From an uncultured Lachnospiraceae bacterium (GTDB taxonomy: Bacteria; Bacillota; Clostridia; Lachnospirales; Lachnospiraceae): a DNA stretch of 42,550 nucleotides. Location of the stretch: assembly GCA_910585715.1 (NCBI GenBank), contig CAJUEX010000028.1:1-42550 (forward strand), read 5' to 3'. Positions 32,233 through 40,622 of the stretch are shown piece after piece. How positions within the stretch are numbered: the stretch's first letter is position 1; each line of letters starts with the position of its first letter. Under the pieces are notes generated by a model. It was not told where the DNA came from and made no database searches. It was given only the letters and a program-made list of their open reading frames with translations. Both the position numbers and the translations under genes were made by a program.

Positions 32233-33084
32233 ATGGAAATCGTAAAAACAATAGAAGAAGTAAGGAAACAGGTAAAGGAATGGAAAAAAGAAGGTCTGAC
32301 AGTGGGTCTGGTGCCTACCATGGGATTTCTGCACGAAGGCCATAAAAGCCTTATTGTAAAAGCAGCAGAGGAAAATGACAGGGTAGTGGTCAGTGATTTT
32401 GTAAACCCCACCCAGTTTGCCCCTACAGAAGATTTGGAAAGCTATCCAAGGGACATAAACCGGGATGCGGCAGTCTGTGAGGAAGCAGGGGCTAACCTGA
32501 TTTTCTATCCCGAGCCGGACGAAATGTATGCAAAGGATTACTGTACTTACGTGAATATGGATGGGCTTACCAAAGGACTATGCGGAAAAACAAGGCCTAC
32601 CCATTTTCAGGGAGTATGCTCTGTAGTATCCAAGCTGTTTCATATCGTAGCTCCTGACAAAGCTTACTTTGGACAAAAGGATGCCCAGCAGCTGGCAGTG
32701 ATTAAGCGGATGGTGCGGGATTTAAATTTTGACCTTGAAATCATTGCCTGCCCCATAGTAAGGGAAGAGGACGGACTTGCCAAAAGCTCCAGGAATACCT
32801 ACTTAAATCAGGAGGAAAGAAAGGCTGCCGTCATTTTAAATAAAGCCTTAAAAGCAGGAAAGCAGCTGATAGACACAGGCGAAAAGAATACCTCTGTCAT
32901 AAAGGCGGAAATCATAAAAATACTGGAAACAGAGTCTTTGGCGAAAATTGATTACGTGGAAGCGGTAAATTTTGAAAATATGGAGCCGATAGAAAAGGTG
33001 CAGGGACAGATATTGACTGCAATTGCTGTTTACATCGGAAAAACACGCTTAATCGACAACTTTATTACCGATTGCATGAGCTGA
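32233..33084 (+). CDS. panC: Pantothenate synthetase (pantoate-beta-alanine ligase)
   Basis: GGAGG at 32221-32225 supports the start at 32233, giving 283 residues, the usual length. It condenses pantoate with beta-alanine using ATP. The HIGH-like motif is HEGH (34-37) in VPTMGFLHEGHKSL. PTHFQGVCSVVSKLFHIV, FGQKDAQQ and the KMSKS-like KSSRNTYL are all present. The gap of 104 nt to panB is the largest in the operon and holds no visible terminator. Confidence 0.97.
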   Translation: MEIVKTIEEVRKQVKEWKKEGLTVGLVPTMGFLHEGHKSLIVKAAEENDRVVVSDFVNPTQFAPTEDLESYPRDINRDAAVCEEAGANLIFYPEPDEMYAKDYCTYVNMDGLTKGLCGKTRPTHFQGVCSVVSKLFHIVAPDKAYFGQKDAQQLAVIKRMVRDLNFDLEIIACPIVREEDGLAKSSRNTYLNQEERKAAVILNKALKAGKQLIDTGEKNTSVIKAEIIKILETESLAKIDYVEAVNFENMEPIEKVQGQILTAIAVYIGKTRLIDNFITDCMS

Positions 33085-33113
33085 CAAACAGCAGGATAAG
33101 AAAGGAGTTTTAT

Positions 33114-33518
33114 ATGACAGTAACCATGTTAAAGGGAAAAATCCACAGGGCAGTTGTAAAACAGGCGGAGCTTCATTATGTAGGAAGCATTACGGTGGAT
33201 CCGGAGCTGATGGAGGCAGCCGATATTTTAGAGTATGAAAAAGTCCAGATAGTGGATGTGGAAAACGGAAACCGGTTTGAGACATACACCATAGCGGGAG
33301 AGCCCGGAAGCGGAATGATATGCTTAAATGGTGCCGCTGCCAGACAGGTACAGACAGGCGACCATATTATTTTAATGGCATACTGTGAACTTACAAGGGA
33401 AGAGGCAAAGGAGCACAAGCCTCATGTGGTGTTTGTGGATGAAGAAAATAAAATCGTGAAAAAGTCCCGTTATGAAAAATATGGAAGGTTGTTTGAAGAT
33501 GAGGTAGAGCCATGCTAA
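33114..33518 (+). CDS. panD: Aspartate 1-decarboxylase proenzyme
   Basis: The ATG at 33114 follows AAAGGAG (33101-33107) and gives 134 residues. PanD makes beta-alanine for PanC. The self-cleavage site Gly24-Ser25 is intact in YVGSITVD, and cleavage produces the pyruvoyl cofactor. TYTIAGEPGSGMICLNGAAA and GDHIILMAYCEL are typical. The coaBC gene overlaps its stop by 7 nt. The PanM/PanZ activator known from enterobacteria is not expected here. Confidence 0.96.
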   Translation: MTVTMLKGKIHRAVVKQAELHYVGSITVDPELMEAADILEYEKVQIVDVENGNRFETYTIAGEPGSGMICLNGAAARQVQTGDHIILMAYCELTREEAKEHKPHVVFVDEENKIVKKSRYEKYGRLFEDEVEPC

Positions 33519-34708
33519 AAGGAAAAACTGTATTGCTTGGCGTTTCAGGAGGCATTGCCGCCTATAAAATTGCAGGCCTTGCCAGCAGGCTGGTAAAATG
33601 TCATGCGGATGTACATGTGCTGATGACGGAAAATGCAACTCATTTTATCAACCCTATTACCTTTGAGACTCTGACCGGAAACAAATGCCTTATCGACACC
33701 TTTGACCGGAACTTTGAATTTCAGGTAGAGCATGTTTCCATTGCAAAAAAGGCTGATATACTGTTAGTTGCCCCGGCAACTGCAAATATCATAGGAAAGC
33801 TGGCAAACGGCATTGCAGATGACATGCTTACAACCACGGCACTTGCGTGTAAATGCAAGAAGCTTATTTCCCCTGCCATGAATACAAATATGTATGAAAA
33901 TGCAATTGTTCAGGACAATCTGGATAAGCTTCGGAAATATGGCATGGAAGTGATAGAACCGGAGAAAGGACGACTGGCATGCGGCGATACGGGAGCAGGA
34001 AAGATGCCGGATGAAACGGTTCTTTTCGACTATATAGCAAAGGAAATCCATTATGAAAAGGATATGCTTGGGAAAAAGGTTTTAGTAACTGCAGGCGCTA
34101 CCAGAGAGGCAATTGACCCGGTACGTTTCATCACCAATCATTCCACCGGAAAAATGGGCTGTGCCATTGCCCGCTGCGCCATGGAACGGGGAGCTGTGGT
34201 AACCCTTATTGCAGGCTCCTTATCGGTAGAAGTACCCCCATTTGTAAAAGTCATAAGAGTAGAAAGCGCCGGGGAAATGTTTGAGGCGGTAAAGGCGGAA
34301 AAAGCCGGACAGGACATCATTGTCAAGGTTGCGGCAGTGGCGGATTTTACTCCCAAAAACAGTAGTAGCGAGAAAATCAAGAAAAAGGACGATGGTATTG
34401 TTTTAGAATTGACAAAAACAACGGATATCTTAAAATATCTGGGGGAAACAAAGGAAGAAAATCAATTTTTATGCGGATTTTCCATGGAAACGGAAAACAT
34501 GCTGGAAAATTCCAAAGAAAAGCTCTATAAAAAAAATCTGGATATGATTGTTGCCAATAATCTGAAGGATGAGGGGGCTGGGTTTGGTACGGATACCAAT
34601 CATGTTACCCTTATAACAAAGGAAGGAGGCAGGGAGCTGGAACTTATGAGCAAAGAGAAGGTTGCGGAGGAAATTCTGACGGCGATTATCTCAAAGTTTA
34701 AGTTGTGA
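33512..34708 (+). CDS. coaBC: Bifunctional phosphopantothenoylcysteine decarboxylase / phosphopantothenate-cysteine ligase
   Basis: The 398-residue protein has an N-terminal CoaC flavoprotein domain (1-185) with GVSGGIAAYK, His74, Asn124 in PAMN and the redox Cys157 in ACGDTGAGKMP. The C-terminal CoaB domain (186-398) has TAGATREAIDPVRFITNHSTGKMG and KVAAVADF. Together they convert 4'-phosphopantothenate to 4'-phosphopantetheine. The usual Trp of the PxMNxxMW motif is Tyr128 here. Its place in the pan operon links vitamin synthesis to CoA formation. Pantothenate kinase and CoaD are not in this window. Confidence 0.96.
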   Translation: MLKGKTVLLGVSGGIAAYKIAGLASRLVKCHADVHVLMTENATHFINPITFETLTGNKCLIDTFDRNFEFQVEHVSIAKKADILLVAPATANIIGKLANGIADDMLTTTALACKCKKLISPAMNTNMYENAIVQDNLDKLRKYGMEVIEPEKGRLACGDTGAGKMPDETVLFDYIAKEIHYEKDMLGKKVLVTAGATREAIDPVRFITNHSTGKMGCAIARCAMERGAVVTLIAGSLSVEVPPFVKVIRVESAGEMFEAVKAEKAGQDIIVKVAAVADFTPKNSSSEKIKKKDDGIVLELTKTTDILKYLGETKEENQFLCGFSMETENMLENSKEKLYKKNLDMIVANNLKDEGAGFGTDTNHVTLITKEGGRELELMSKEKVAEEILTAIISKFKL

Positions 34709-34731
34709 TAAAAAGAAAAATAATATATAAT
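34703..34731 (+). promoter_or_regulatory. Probable pfkA promoter
   Basis: TTGTGA (34703-34708, overlapping the coaBC stop), a 17-bp spacer and perfect TATAAT (34726-34731). A 6-bp hairpin GCAGAT/ATCTGC (34740-34763) lies in the leader. Confidence 0.55.
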
Positions 34732-34802
34732 AAAATACGGCAGATGCAATCAGGACTATCTGCGACACTGTTTTCAATAGGACGATTAAAGGAGGACGAG
34801 TC

Positions 34803-35876
34803 ATGAAGAGAATTGGCATGTTAACAAGCGGCGGTGACTGTCAGGCATTAAACGCAGCTATGAGAGGCGTGGTTAAGAGCATTACAAATGCGGAACAGGA
34901 TGTGGAAATCTACGGCTTTATTGATGGATATAAGGGTCTTATCTATGGGAATTTCCGGATGCTTACCAGTCATGATTTTTCGGGAATCCTGACAAAGGGC
35001 GGTACCATTCTCGGAAGCTCCAGAACCCCCTTTAAGCTTATGCGGGAGCCGGATGAAAATGGTCTTGATAAAGTAGAGGCAATGAAACAGAATTATTATA
35101 AGTTAAAGCTGGACTGCCTTGTTATTTTAGGCGGAAACGGAACCCACAAAACGGCAAATCTCTTAAGGGAAGAAGGGCTGAATGTAGTAACCCTGCCAAA
35201 GACCATTGACAACGACCTTTGGGGAACGGATATGACTTTTGGCTTCCAGAGCGCAGTGAACATTGCAACGGATGCAATTGACTGTATCCATACGACGGCA
35301 GCTTCCCATGGACGTGTATTTATAGTAGAGGTTATGGGACATAAGGTTGGATTTTTAACATTGAATGCGGGAATTGCAGGCGGGGCGGATATTATTCTGA
35401 TTCCTGAAATTCCATATGATATTGATAAAGTAGTGAAGGCTATTGATGAAAGACATAACAGAGGAAGCAAATTTACCATTCTGGCAGTAGCGGAAGGGGC
35501 GATTTCCAGGGAAAACGCAAAGCTTTCCAAGAAAGAACTGAAGGAAAAGATGAAAAACTATCCATATCCTTCGGTGTCCTACGAGGTAGCTGACAAAATC
35601 AAAGAAAAGACAGGCTATGATGTGCGCGTTACCGTACCGGGGCACACTCAGAGAGGCGGTACGCCCTGTCCTTATGACCGTGTATTTGCCTCAAGGCTCG
35701 GTTCAGAAGCAGGAAAGCTTATTTTAGAAGGACAATATGGCTTTATGGTAGGCATTAAAAACAGGGAGATTATCAGGGTACCGTTAGAAGAAGTGGCAGG
35801 CAAATTAAAAACCGTTGCCCCGGATGCTTCCATTGTACAGGAAGCAAAAATGTTAGGCATCAGTTTCGGAGATTAG
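34803..35876 (+). CDS. 6-phosphofructokinase with unusual phosphodonor-site residues
   Basis: The 357-residue protein is of the PFK-A superfamily. TSGGDCQALNAAMRG and TIDNDLWGTDMTFGFQSA are clear. The phosphodonor site reads GGNGTHKT where E. coli PfkA has GGDGS, so the magnesium-binding Asp103 is replaced by Asn. The glycine of PGTIDND is Lys (PKTIDND), the residue typical of PPi-dependent enzymes, while Gly104 is kept as in ATP enzymes. The donor (ATP or PPi) therefore cannot be called safely. AAAGGAGG at 34788-34795 precedes the start. The dnaX gene begins 1 nt after its stop, an unusual pairing. Confidence 0.9.
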   Translation: MKRIGMLTSGGDCQALNAAMRGVVKSITNAEQDVEIYGFIDGYKGLIYGNFRMLTSHDFSGILTKGGTILGSSRTPFKLMREPDENGLDKVEAMKQNYYKLKLDCLVILGGNGTHKTANLLREEGLNVVTLPKTIDNDLWGTDMTFGFQSAVNIATDAIDCIHTTAASHGRVFIVEVMGHKVGFLTLNAGIAGGADIILIPEIPYDIDKVVKAIDERHNRGSKFTILAVAEGAISRENAKLSKKELKEKMKNYPYPSVSYEVADKIKEKTGYDVRVTVPGHTQRGGTPCPYDRVFASRLGSEAGKLILEGQYGFMVGIKNREIIRVPLEEVAGKLKTVAPDASIVQEAKMLGISFGD

Positions 35877-35877
35877 T

Positions 35878-37446
35878 ATGTCATATCAGGCTCTTTACAG
35901 AAAATTCCGTCCTGATAACTTTCAAGATGTAAAAGGACAGGAGCATATAGTAACAACATTAAAAAATCAAATAACCGCAGACAGGGTAGGTCATGCCTAC
36001 CTGTTTTGCGGTACAAGAGGTACGGGAAAGACTACCATTGCAAAAATTTTTGCAAAAACGGTGAACTGTCAAAATCCCGTAGACGGAAGCCCCTGCGGAG
36101 AATGCGCTTCCTGCAGGGCAATTGCAGCAGGCGCTTCCATGAATGTCATTGAGATTGATGCAGCTTCCAATAACGGTGTGGATAATATCAGGGAAATCGT
36201 AGATGAGGTTTCTTACTCTCCGGCGGAAGGCAAATATAAGGTCTATATCATTGACGAGGTTCACATGCTGTCTATCGGCGCTTTTAATGCGCTGTTAAAG
36301 ACATTGGAGGAGCCTCCGTCTTATGTGATTTTCATACTTGCCACTACGGAGGCACATAAAATTCCCATTACCATATTGTCCAGATGCCAGCGGTATGATT
36401 TTAAACGCATTACCATAGATACTATCACAGACAGGCTGAAGGAGCTGATGGCAGAGGAGCAGGTTGAGGTGGAAGAAAAAGCCCTGCGCTATATCGGAAA
36501 GGCGGCAGATGGCTCCATGCGGGATGCCTTAAGCCTGTTAGACCAGTGCATTGCCTTCCATTTTGGCGAGAAACTCACTTACGATATGGTACTGGACGTA
36601 TTGGGCGCAGTTGACGGAGGGGTATTTAGCAGGATGCTCAGGCATATGATAGAGAAAGACGTATTAGGCTGTATTACCCTTTTGGAAGAAATCGTCATGC
36701 AGGGCAGGGAGCTTACCCAGTTCGTGTCGGATTTTATCTGGTATTTGAGAAATCTTCTTTTAATAAAAGCTTCAGATAATGCAGATGAAATCATAGAAGT
36801 TTCCGCAGAGAACATGGCTTTGCTGAAAGAAGAAGCCGATATGCTGGAGCAAAATGCCATTATGCGGTATATTCGTATTTTTTCAGAGCTTTCCGGGCAG
36901 ATGAGATATGCCACGGCAAAAAGAATACTTTTGGAAATGACGTTGATAAAAGTCTGCAGGCCTGCCATGGAAACAAAGCAGGATAGCCTTTTAGAACGTA
37001 TCCGGGATTTGGAAGAAAAGATGGAAAACGGCATTCCGGTGGCAGCAGCTAACTATAGTCAGCCGCAGCTTACCGGGCAGGAGGAACCGATAAAGAAGGA
37101 ACGCCCCCCGCTTCCCAAAGCCATTCCGGAAGATGTGAAAGCCATCGTATCCAAATGGGATGCAATTATAAGCCGCACCTTACCTCCCATGAAACAACAT
37201 TTAAAGGGTGCAAAGCTGAGCCTTGGGGGAGATAACTGCCTGATGGTGGTTTTGGAAGACGGGCTGCCCTATGACTATTTTGCCAAACATCCGGAAAATA
37301 AAACAAATTTGGAGGAGCTTCTTTCAGAGCATGCAGGAAAAGAGATTCAGGTAACCATTCAATCCATACAAAAGGATGAGAATTTTGACAATTCCTATGT
37401 TGACCTTAGCAGGCTCATACAAATGGAAATTGAAGAGGAAGATTAA
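35878..37446 (+). CDS. dnaX: DNA polymerase III subunit gamma/tau
   Basis: The 522-residue protein has an N-terminal AAA+ clamp-loader ATPase: Walker A GTRGTGKT (45-52), zinc cysteines at 64, 73, 76 and 79, Walker B/DEVH at 126-129, and the sensor 1 and SRC motif region ILSRCQRYDFKR. The C-terminal part (about 365-522) is the tau-like region that contacts the polymerase in Gram-positives. It loads the sliding clamp at the replication fork. I see no clear slippery sequence for the E. coli type of frameshift. It is followed by ybaB and recR, a classical bacterial gene order. Confidence 0.96.
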   Translation: MSYQALYRKFRPDNFQDVKGQEHIVTTLKNQITADRVGHAYLFCGTRGTGKTTIAKIFAKTVNCQNPVDGSPCGECASCRAIAAGASMNVIEIDAASNNGVDNIREIVDEVSYSPAEGKYKVYIIDEVHMLSIGAFNALLKTLEEPPSYVIFILATTEAHKIPITILSRCQRYDFKRITIDTITDRLKELMAEEQVEVEEKALRYIGKAADGSMRDALSLLDQCIAFHFGEKLTYDMVLDVLGAVDGGVFSRMLRHMIEKDVLGCITLLEEIVMQGRELTQFVSDFIWYLRNLLLIKASDNADEIIEVSAENMALLKEEADMLEQNAIMRYIRIFSELSGQMRYATAKRILLEMTLIKVCRPAMETKQDSLLERIRDLEEKMENGIPVAAANYSQPQLTGQEEPIKKERPPLPKAIPEDVKAIVSKWDAIISRTLPPMKQHLKGAKLSLGGDNCLMVVLEDGLPYDYFAKHPENKTNLEELLSEHAGKEIQVTIQSIQKDENFDNSYVDLSRLIQMEIEEED

Positions 37447-37450
37447 AGCA

Positions 37451-37510
37451 GTAAGAAAAGCATTAAAACAGCAAGAAAAGCATTAAAACAGCAAAAAAGC
37501 ATTAAAGCAA
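37451..37510 (+). repeat. 20-bp tandem repeat between dnaX and ybaB
   Basis: Nearly three units of GCAAGAAAAGCATTAAAACA begin at 37451, 37471 and 37491, the last degenerate. They lie in the otherwise plain 122-bp spacer. Confidence 0.85.
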
Positions 37511-37568
37511 TAAAATAAACATTTATATAAAAATAATCATTATCACAAAAATCAGGAGGACAGTAATC

Positions 37569-37922
37569 ATGGCAAAGCGAGGAGGATTTCCGGGAGGCGG
37601 AATGCCCGGAAATATGAATAATTTAATGAAGCAGGCTCAAAGGATGCAGCGTCAGATGGAGGAGAGTCAGAAGGAGCTGGAGGAAAAGGAATTTACGGGA
37701 AAAGCCGGCGGCGGTGTGGTGGAAGTAACCGTAACAGGTAAAAAGGAGATTACGAAAGTCAAGCTTGATAAGGAAGCGGTAGACCCGGATGATACGGAGA
37801 TGCTGGAAGATTTGATTATGGCAGCTGCCAATGAAGCATTGCGTCTGGCAGAGGAGGCAAGTGCCGAAGCTATGTCTAAGATGACAGGCGGTATGGGGCT
37901 TGGAGGAGGCTTTCCCTTTTAA
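37569..37922 (+). CDS. YbaB/EbfC-family nucleoid-associated protein
   Basis: In this 117-residue protein a Gly/Met-rich start (GGFPGGGMPGNMNNLMKQAQRMQRQMEESQKEL) leads into the YbaB helix. VEVTVTGKKEITKVKLDKEAV is the central strand region, and DLIMAAANEALRLAEEAS the closing helix. It forms dimers that bind DNA and is conserved next to recR. AGGAGG at 37554-37559 gives the start. The recR start overlaps its stop by one base. Confidence 0.95.
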   Translation: MAKRGGFPGGGMPGNMNNLMKQAQRMQRQMEESQKELEEKEFTGKAGGGVVEVTVTGKKEITKVKLDKEAVDPDDTEMLEDLIMAAANEALRLAEEASAEAMSKMTGGMGLGGGFPF

Positions 37923-38518
37923 TGGATTTGTATAGCGGATATATCAACAAGTTAATTGAAGAACTGGCAGGCTTGCCGGGAATTGGCGCAAAGTCTGCCC
38001 AGCGGCTTGCCTTCCACATTATCAACCTGCCAAAAGAAAGGGTGGAGAGATTTGCCAACACCATGCTGGAAGCAAAACAAAACGTCAGATACTGCAAATC
38101 TTGTTTTACCCTGACGGACCAGGAAATCTGCCCTATTTGTGCAAATAGAAAAAGAGACAGAAAGACCATAATGGTTGTGGAGAATACAAGAGATATGACA
38201 GCATATGAAAAAACGGGAAAATACGACGGCATTTATCATGTGCTGCACGGAGCCATTTCCCCCATGCTTGGCATAGGTCCCAATGATATTAAGTTAAAAG
38301 AATTAATGCAAAGGCTTCAGGAGGATGTGGAAGAGGTGATTATTGCAACCAATTCCAGTCTGGAAGGAGAGACTACGGCAATGTACATCAGCAAGCTGAT
38401 TAAGCCCACCGGGGTAAAGGTTACGAGAATTGCAAGCGGGGTTCCGGTTGGAGGCGATTTGGAGTATATAGACGAAGTGACTCTGCTCAGGGCTTTGGAA
38501 GGCAGAGTGGAATTATAG
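37922..38518 (+). CDS. recR: Recombination mediator RecR
   Basis: The 198-residue protein has a helix-hairpin-helix at the N-terminus (LAGLPGIGAKSAQRLAFHI), a C4 zinc finger (Cys58, 61, 70, 73) and a Toprim domain (about 80-175, with VVENTRDMTAYEKTGKYDGIYHVLHG and the ATNSSLEGE segment). The C-terminal Walker-like part is ASGVPVGGDLEYIDEVTLLRAL. With RecO and RecF it loads RecA at gaps. Confidence 0.97.
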   Translation: MDLYSGYINKLIEELAGLPGIGAKSAQRLAFHIINLPKERVERFANTMLEAKQNVRYCKSCFTLTDQEICPICANRKRDRKTIMVVENTRDMTAYEKTGKYDGIYHVLHGAISPMLGIGPNDIKLKELMQRLQEDVEEVIIATNSSLEGETTAMYISKLIKPTGVKVTRIASGVPVGGDLEYIDEVTLLRALEGRVEL

Positions 38519-38520
38519 GA

Positions 38521-38548
38521 GACAGTGTTTTATGCACTGTCTTTTTTT
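38521..38548 (+). terminator. Terminator after recR
   Basis: GACAGTG (38521-38527) pairs with CACTGTC (38535-38541), followed by seven T. Confidence 0.85.
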
Positions 38549-38647
38549 ATGCCGGAAAAAGTCGAAAAGTTTTTTTATCAATAGGACAAAAAACGATAAA
38601 AAGTATCATGCCCCTTATGTTATATATGTAAATAACATGAAAAATAA

Positions 38648-38861
38648 CAGTTCAGACAACAGATTTTCCCGCAGATGCCGGAAGGGACTTCCGTCAGAAT
38701 ATGTTTCTACGTCGTCACGCTTCCGCTCTGATAAAAACGCAACAGTGCTAAGCTCGAAAATACCTCACTAAGCGCTGGTGTTTTTATAAGGACTCCCTAA
38801 GAAAACATATTCTGCCGGAAGTCCCTTCCGGTATCTGCGGGAAAATCCGTTGCCTGAACTG
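38648..38861. repeat. Complete 214-bp dispersed palindrome
   Basis: Two 59-nt arms (38648-38706 and 38803-38861) are inverted copies with 55 of 59 identical positions, and most differences still allow G-U pairing. Weaker inner arms around ATAAAAACGC (38730) and GTGTTTTTATAAG (38778) extend the fold. A related right half stands at 1-108. Both strands give short spurious ORFs. No transposase or flanking target duplication is evident. It is probably a MITE-like or REP-like element. Confidence 0.85.
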
Positions 38862-38900
38862 TCGGCATGAAAAACATAGAAAAACAAAGGCGGCGAAAAT

Positions 38901-40568
38901 ATGATTGAAATTATAAGAGAGGAAACTCTTGAGGAGCGGGAAGAAAGAAGAAAAAAAGAATCAGGAAACAAAAAGGGGCAAAGGGAGGACAAGCGGATGA
39001 AGGGGCGGATAAAAGACCAGACAGAAGAGGCTCCGGAAGCTGAAAACGAACATTGTGAAGAAATACAGTCGGAAAACTGCGGCCTGCCAAAAAATATCAG
39101 GCAAATAGGCGACAACAACGGTATAGAAAAAATCTACATAGAAGATTATGTAATGACACATATGAAACAATTGGCAGCCTATGGTGATGAAAAGCCCAAA
39201 GTGCTTATTTTGTATGGAAAAAGAGAAGTCATTGATAACCAGTTGTTCTGGTTCATAAGCGGAGCTGTACAGGCGGAAGCCATCGATTCCTTTATGGATA
39301 AAATCGTATTTGATGAGAAACTCTGGGTACAAATTAATGAGACTGCCAGCCGTTTTTTCAATGGTCTGGCAATTCTGGGCTGGGCGTTTTTGAAAAAAAA
39401 CAGTGACAGCTACTGGGATGAAATGATTTCCGGCACCCATAGAAAGTTTTTCCGTCCGGACCAGAAAATATTCTTTGAATATATTATGAATGAACGTATA
39501 GAAAATATGTATTTATTTGAAAATGGCAAGATGGACAGGCAGTCAGGTTTTTACATATACTATGATAGAAATGAACCAATGCAGAACTATATGCTTGCCT
39601 ATAAGGAAGAGGAAACAGAACAGGCAGAAGAATTTACAGGCGACCAGGCCACCAAGCAGTTTCGTGCAATTGTGCAGGAAAAGAAGGAACAAATGCGCAG
39701 ACGGCATACTATGGGGCTGCTATACGGAACAAGTGCAATTCTGGTTATGGTAATTATGGTTATCGGCATTACAATGTTGAACAACTATGAAAAGATGCAG
39801 AATATGGAAAAGGTTCTTTATGAAATATCGGGACAGATGGAAGACGTGCAGGTGGCAGAAACGGGAGGGGAAGCTGACAATAAGGAAATGGCAGATGCCG
39901 CCGGTGAAACCGCAGAAAATGATGTTGTAGAAACTACAGCAAAAACTATTACAAAGAGTCCGGATAATGAACCGTCTCAGCCACAGGATGCTGCCGGCCA
40001 GACTGCGGACAAGCCAACTGATGCTGCGGAAAATGAAACCGTGGACAAGCCGGCAGGCAATGCGGAAAATGAAACTGCGGACAAGCCATCCGGAAATCCT
40101 GAAAATGAAACCGGAGACAAGCCATCCGGAAATGCGGAAAATGAAAACGAAGGTGCGCAGACAGATAGTGCAGAAAACGGTACCGGGGATAAGCCAGCTG
40201 ATAATACCACAAACGAAGCCGGGGACAAGCCAGCTGATAATACCACAAACGAAGCTGGGGACAAGCCGTCTGACAAAAATCCGTCTGATGGGGCGGAAGA
40301 GAAAATTGCAGATAATAAAGGTGCGGAAGCCAACCCGAATGATACGCCGAAGCAGGAGGCTGATTCTAACGGAATGGCAGAGGGGGGACAGACTGCAGAA
40401 GCAGCTCCATCCATACCAAAGGAATATATTATTCAAAAGGGAGATACTCTTGCTAAGATTAGCCGGAAATTCTACGGAACAGATAATATGATTAAAAAAA
40501 TTTGTGAGCTTAACAATATTCAGAACATGGACAATATCCTATACGGAGAAAAAATACTTCTCCCTTAA
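38901..40568 (+). CDS. LysM-domain membrane protein with repetitive linker
   Basis: The 555-residue protein has a charged N-terminus (1-70) and a conserved soluble domain (about 75-235, with IRQIGDNNGIEKIYIEDYVMTHMK and LYGKREVIDNQLFWFISGAVQ). A membrane helix follows at about 271-293. The outside part is a coiled segment and a long Asn/Glu/Ala/Lys/Pro-rich linker built of DKPSGNAENET-type repeats, including a duplicated 36-bp unit at 40188-40259. It ends in one LysM peptidoglycan-binding domain (about 507-555, YIIQKGDTLAKISRKFYGTDN). It therefore spans the membrane and reaches the cell wall, and the cytoplasmic domain is of unknown function. Start support is AAAGGCGG. Confidence 0.8.
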   Translation: MIEIIREETLEEREERRKKESGNKKGQREDKRMKGRIKDQTEEAPEAENEHCEEIQSENCGLPKNIRQIGDNNGIEKIYIEDYVMTHMKQLAAYGDEKPKVLILYGKREVIDNQLFWFISGAVQAEAIDSFMDKIVFDEKLWVQINETASRFFNGLAILGWAFLKKNSDSYWDEMISGTHRKFFRPDQKIFFEYIMNERIENMYLFENGKMDRQSGFYIYYDRNEPMQNYMLAYKEEETEQAEEFTGDQATKQFRAIVQEKKEQMRRRHTMGLLYGTSAILVMVIMVIGITMLNNYEKMQNMEKVLYEISGQMEDVQVAETGGEADNKEMADAAGETAENDVVETTAKTITKSPDNEPSQPQDAAGQTADKPTDAAENETVDKPAGNAENETADKPSGNPENETGDKPSGNAENENEGAQTDSAENGTGDKPADNTTNEAGDKPADNTTNEAGDKPSDKNPSDGAEEKIADNKGAEANPNDTPKQEADSNGMAEGGQTAEAAPSIPKEYIIQKGDTLAKISRKFYGTDNMIKKICELNNIQNMDNILYGEKILLP

Positions 40569-40622
40569 CCAAAAAGGTGATATACTAGACAAAAAACACG
40601 GACAAAAAGCGAAAAGGGTCAA

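Noticed and set aside
38532..39118. Short frames on both strands across the palindrome
   Set aside because: They come from the inverted arms of the repeat, read the same sequence on opposite strands, and have no ribosome sites.
39720..40491. Frames in other phases and on the minus strand across the LysM protein linker
   Set aside because: They are shadows of the repetitive DKP/NAENE linker. The LysM frame has a start, a membrane helix and a C-terminal domain.
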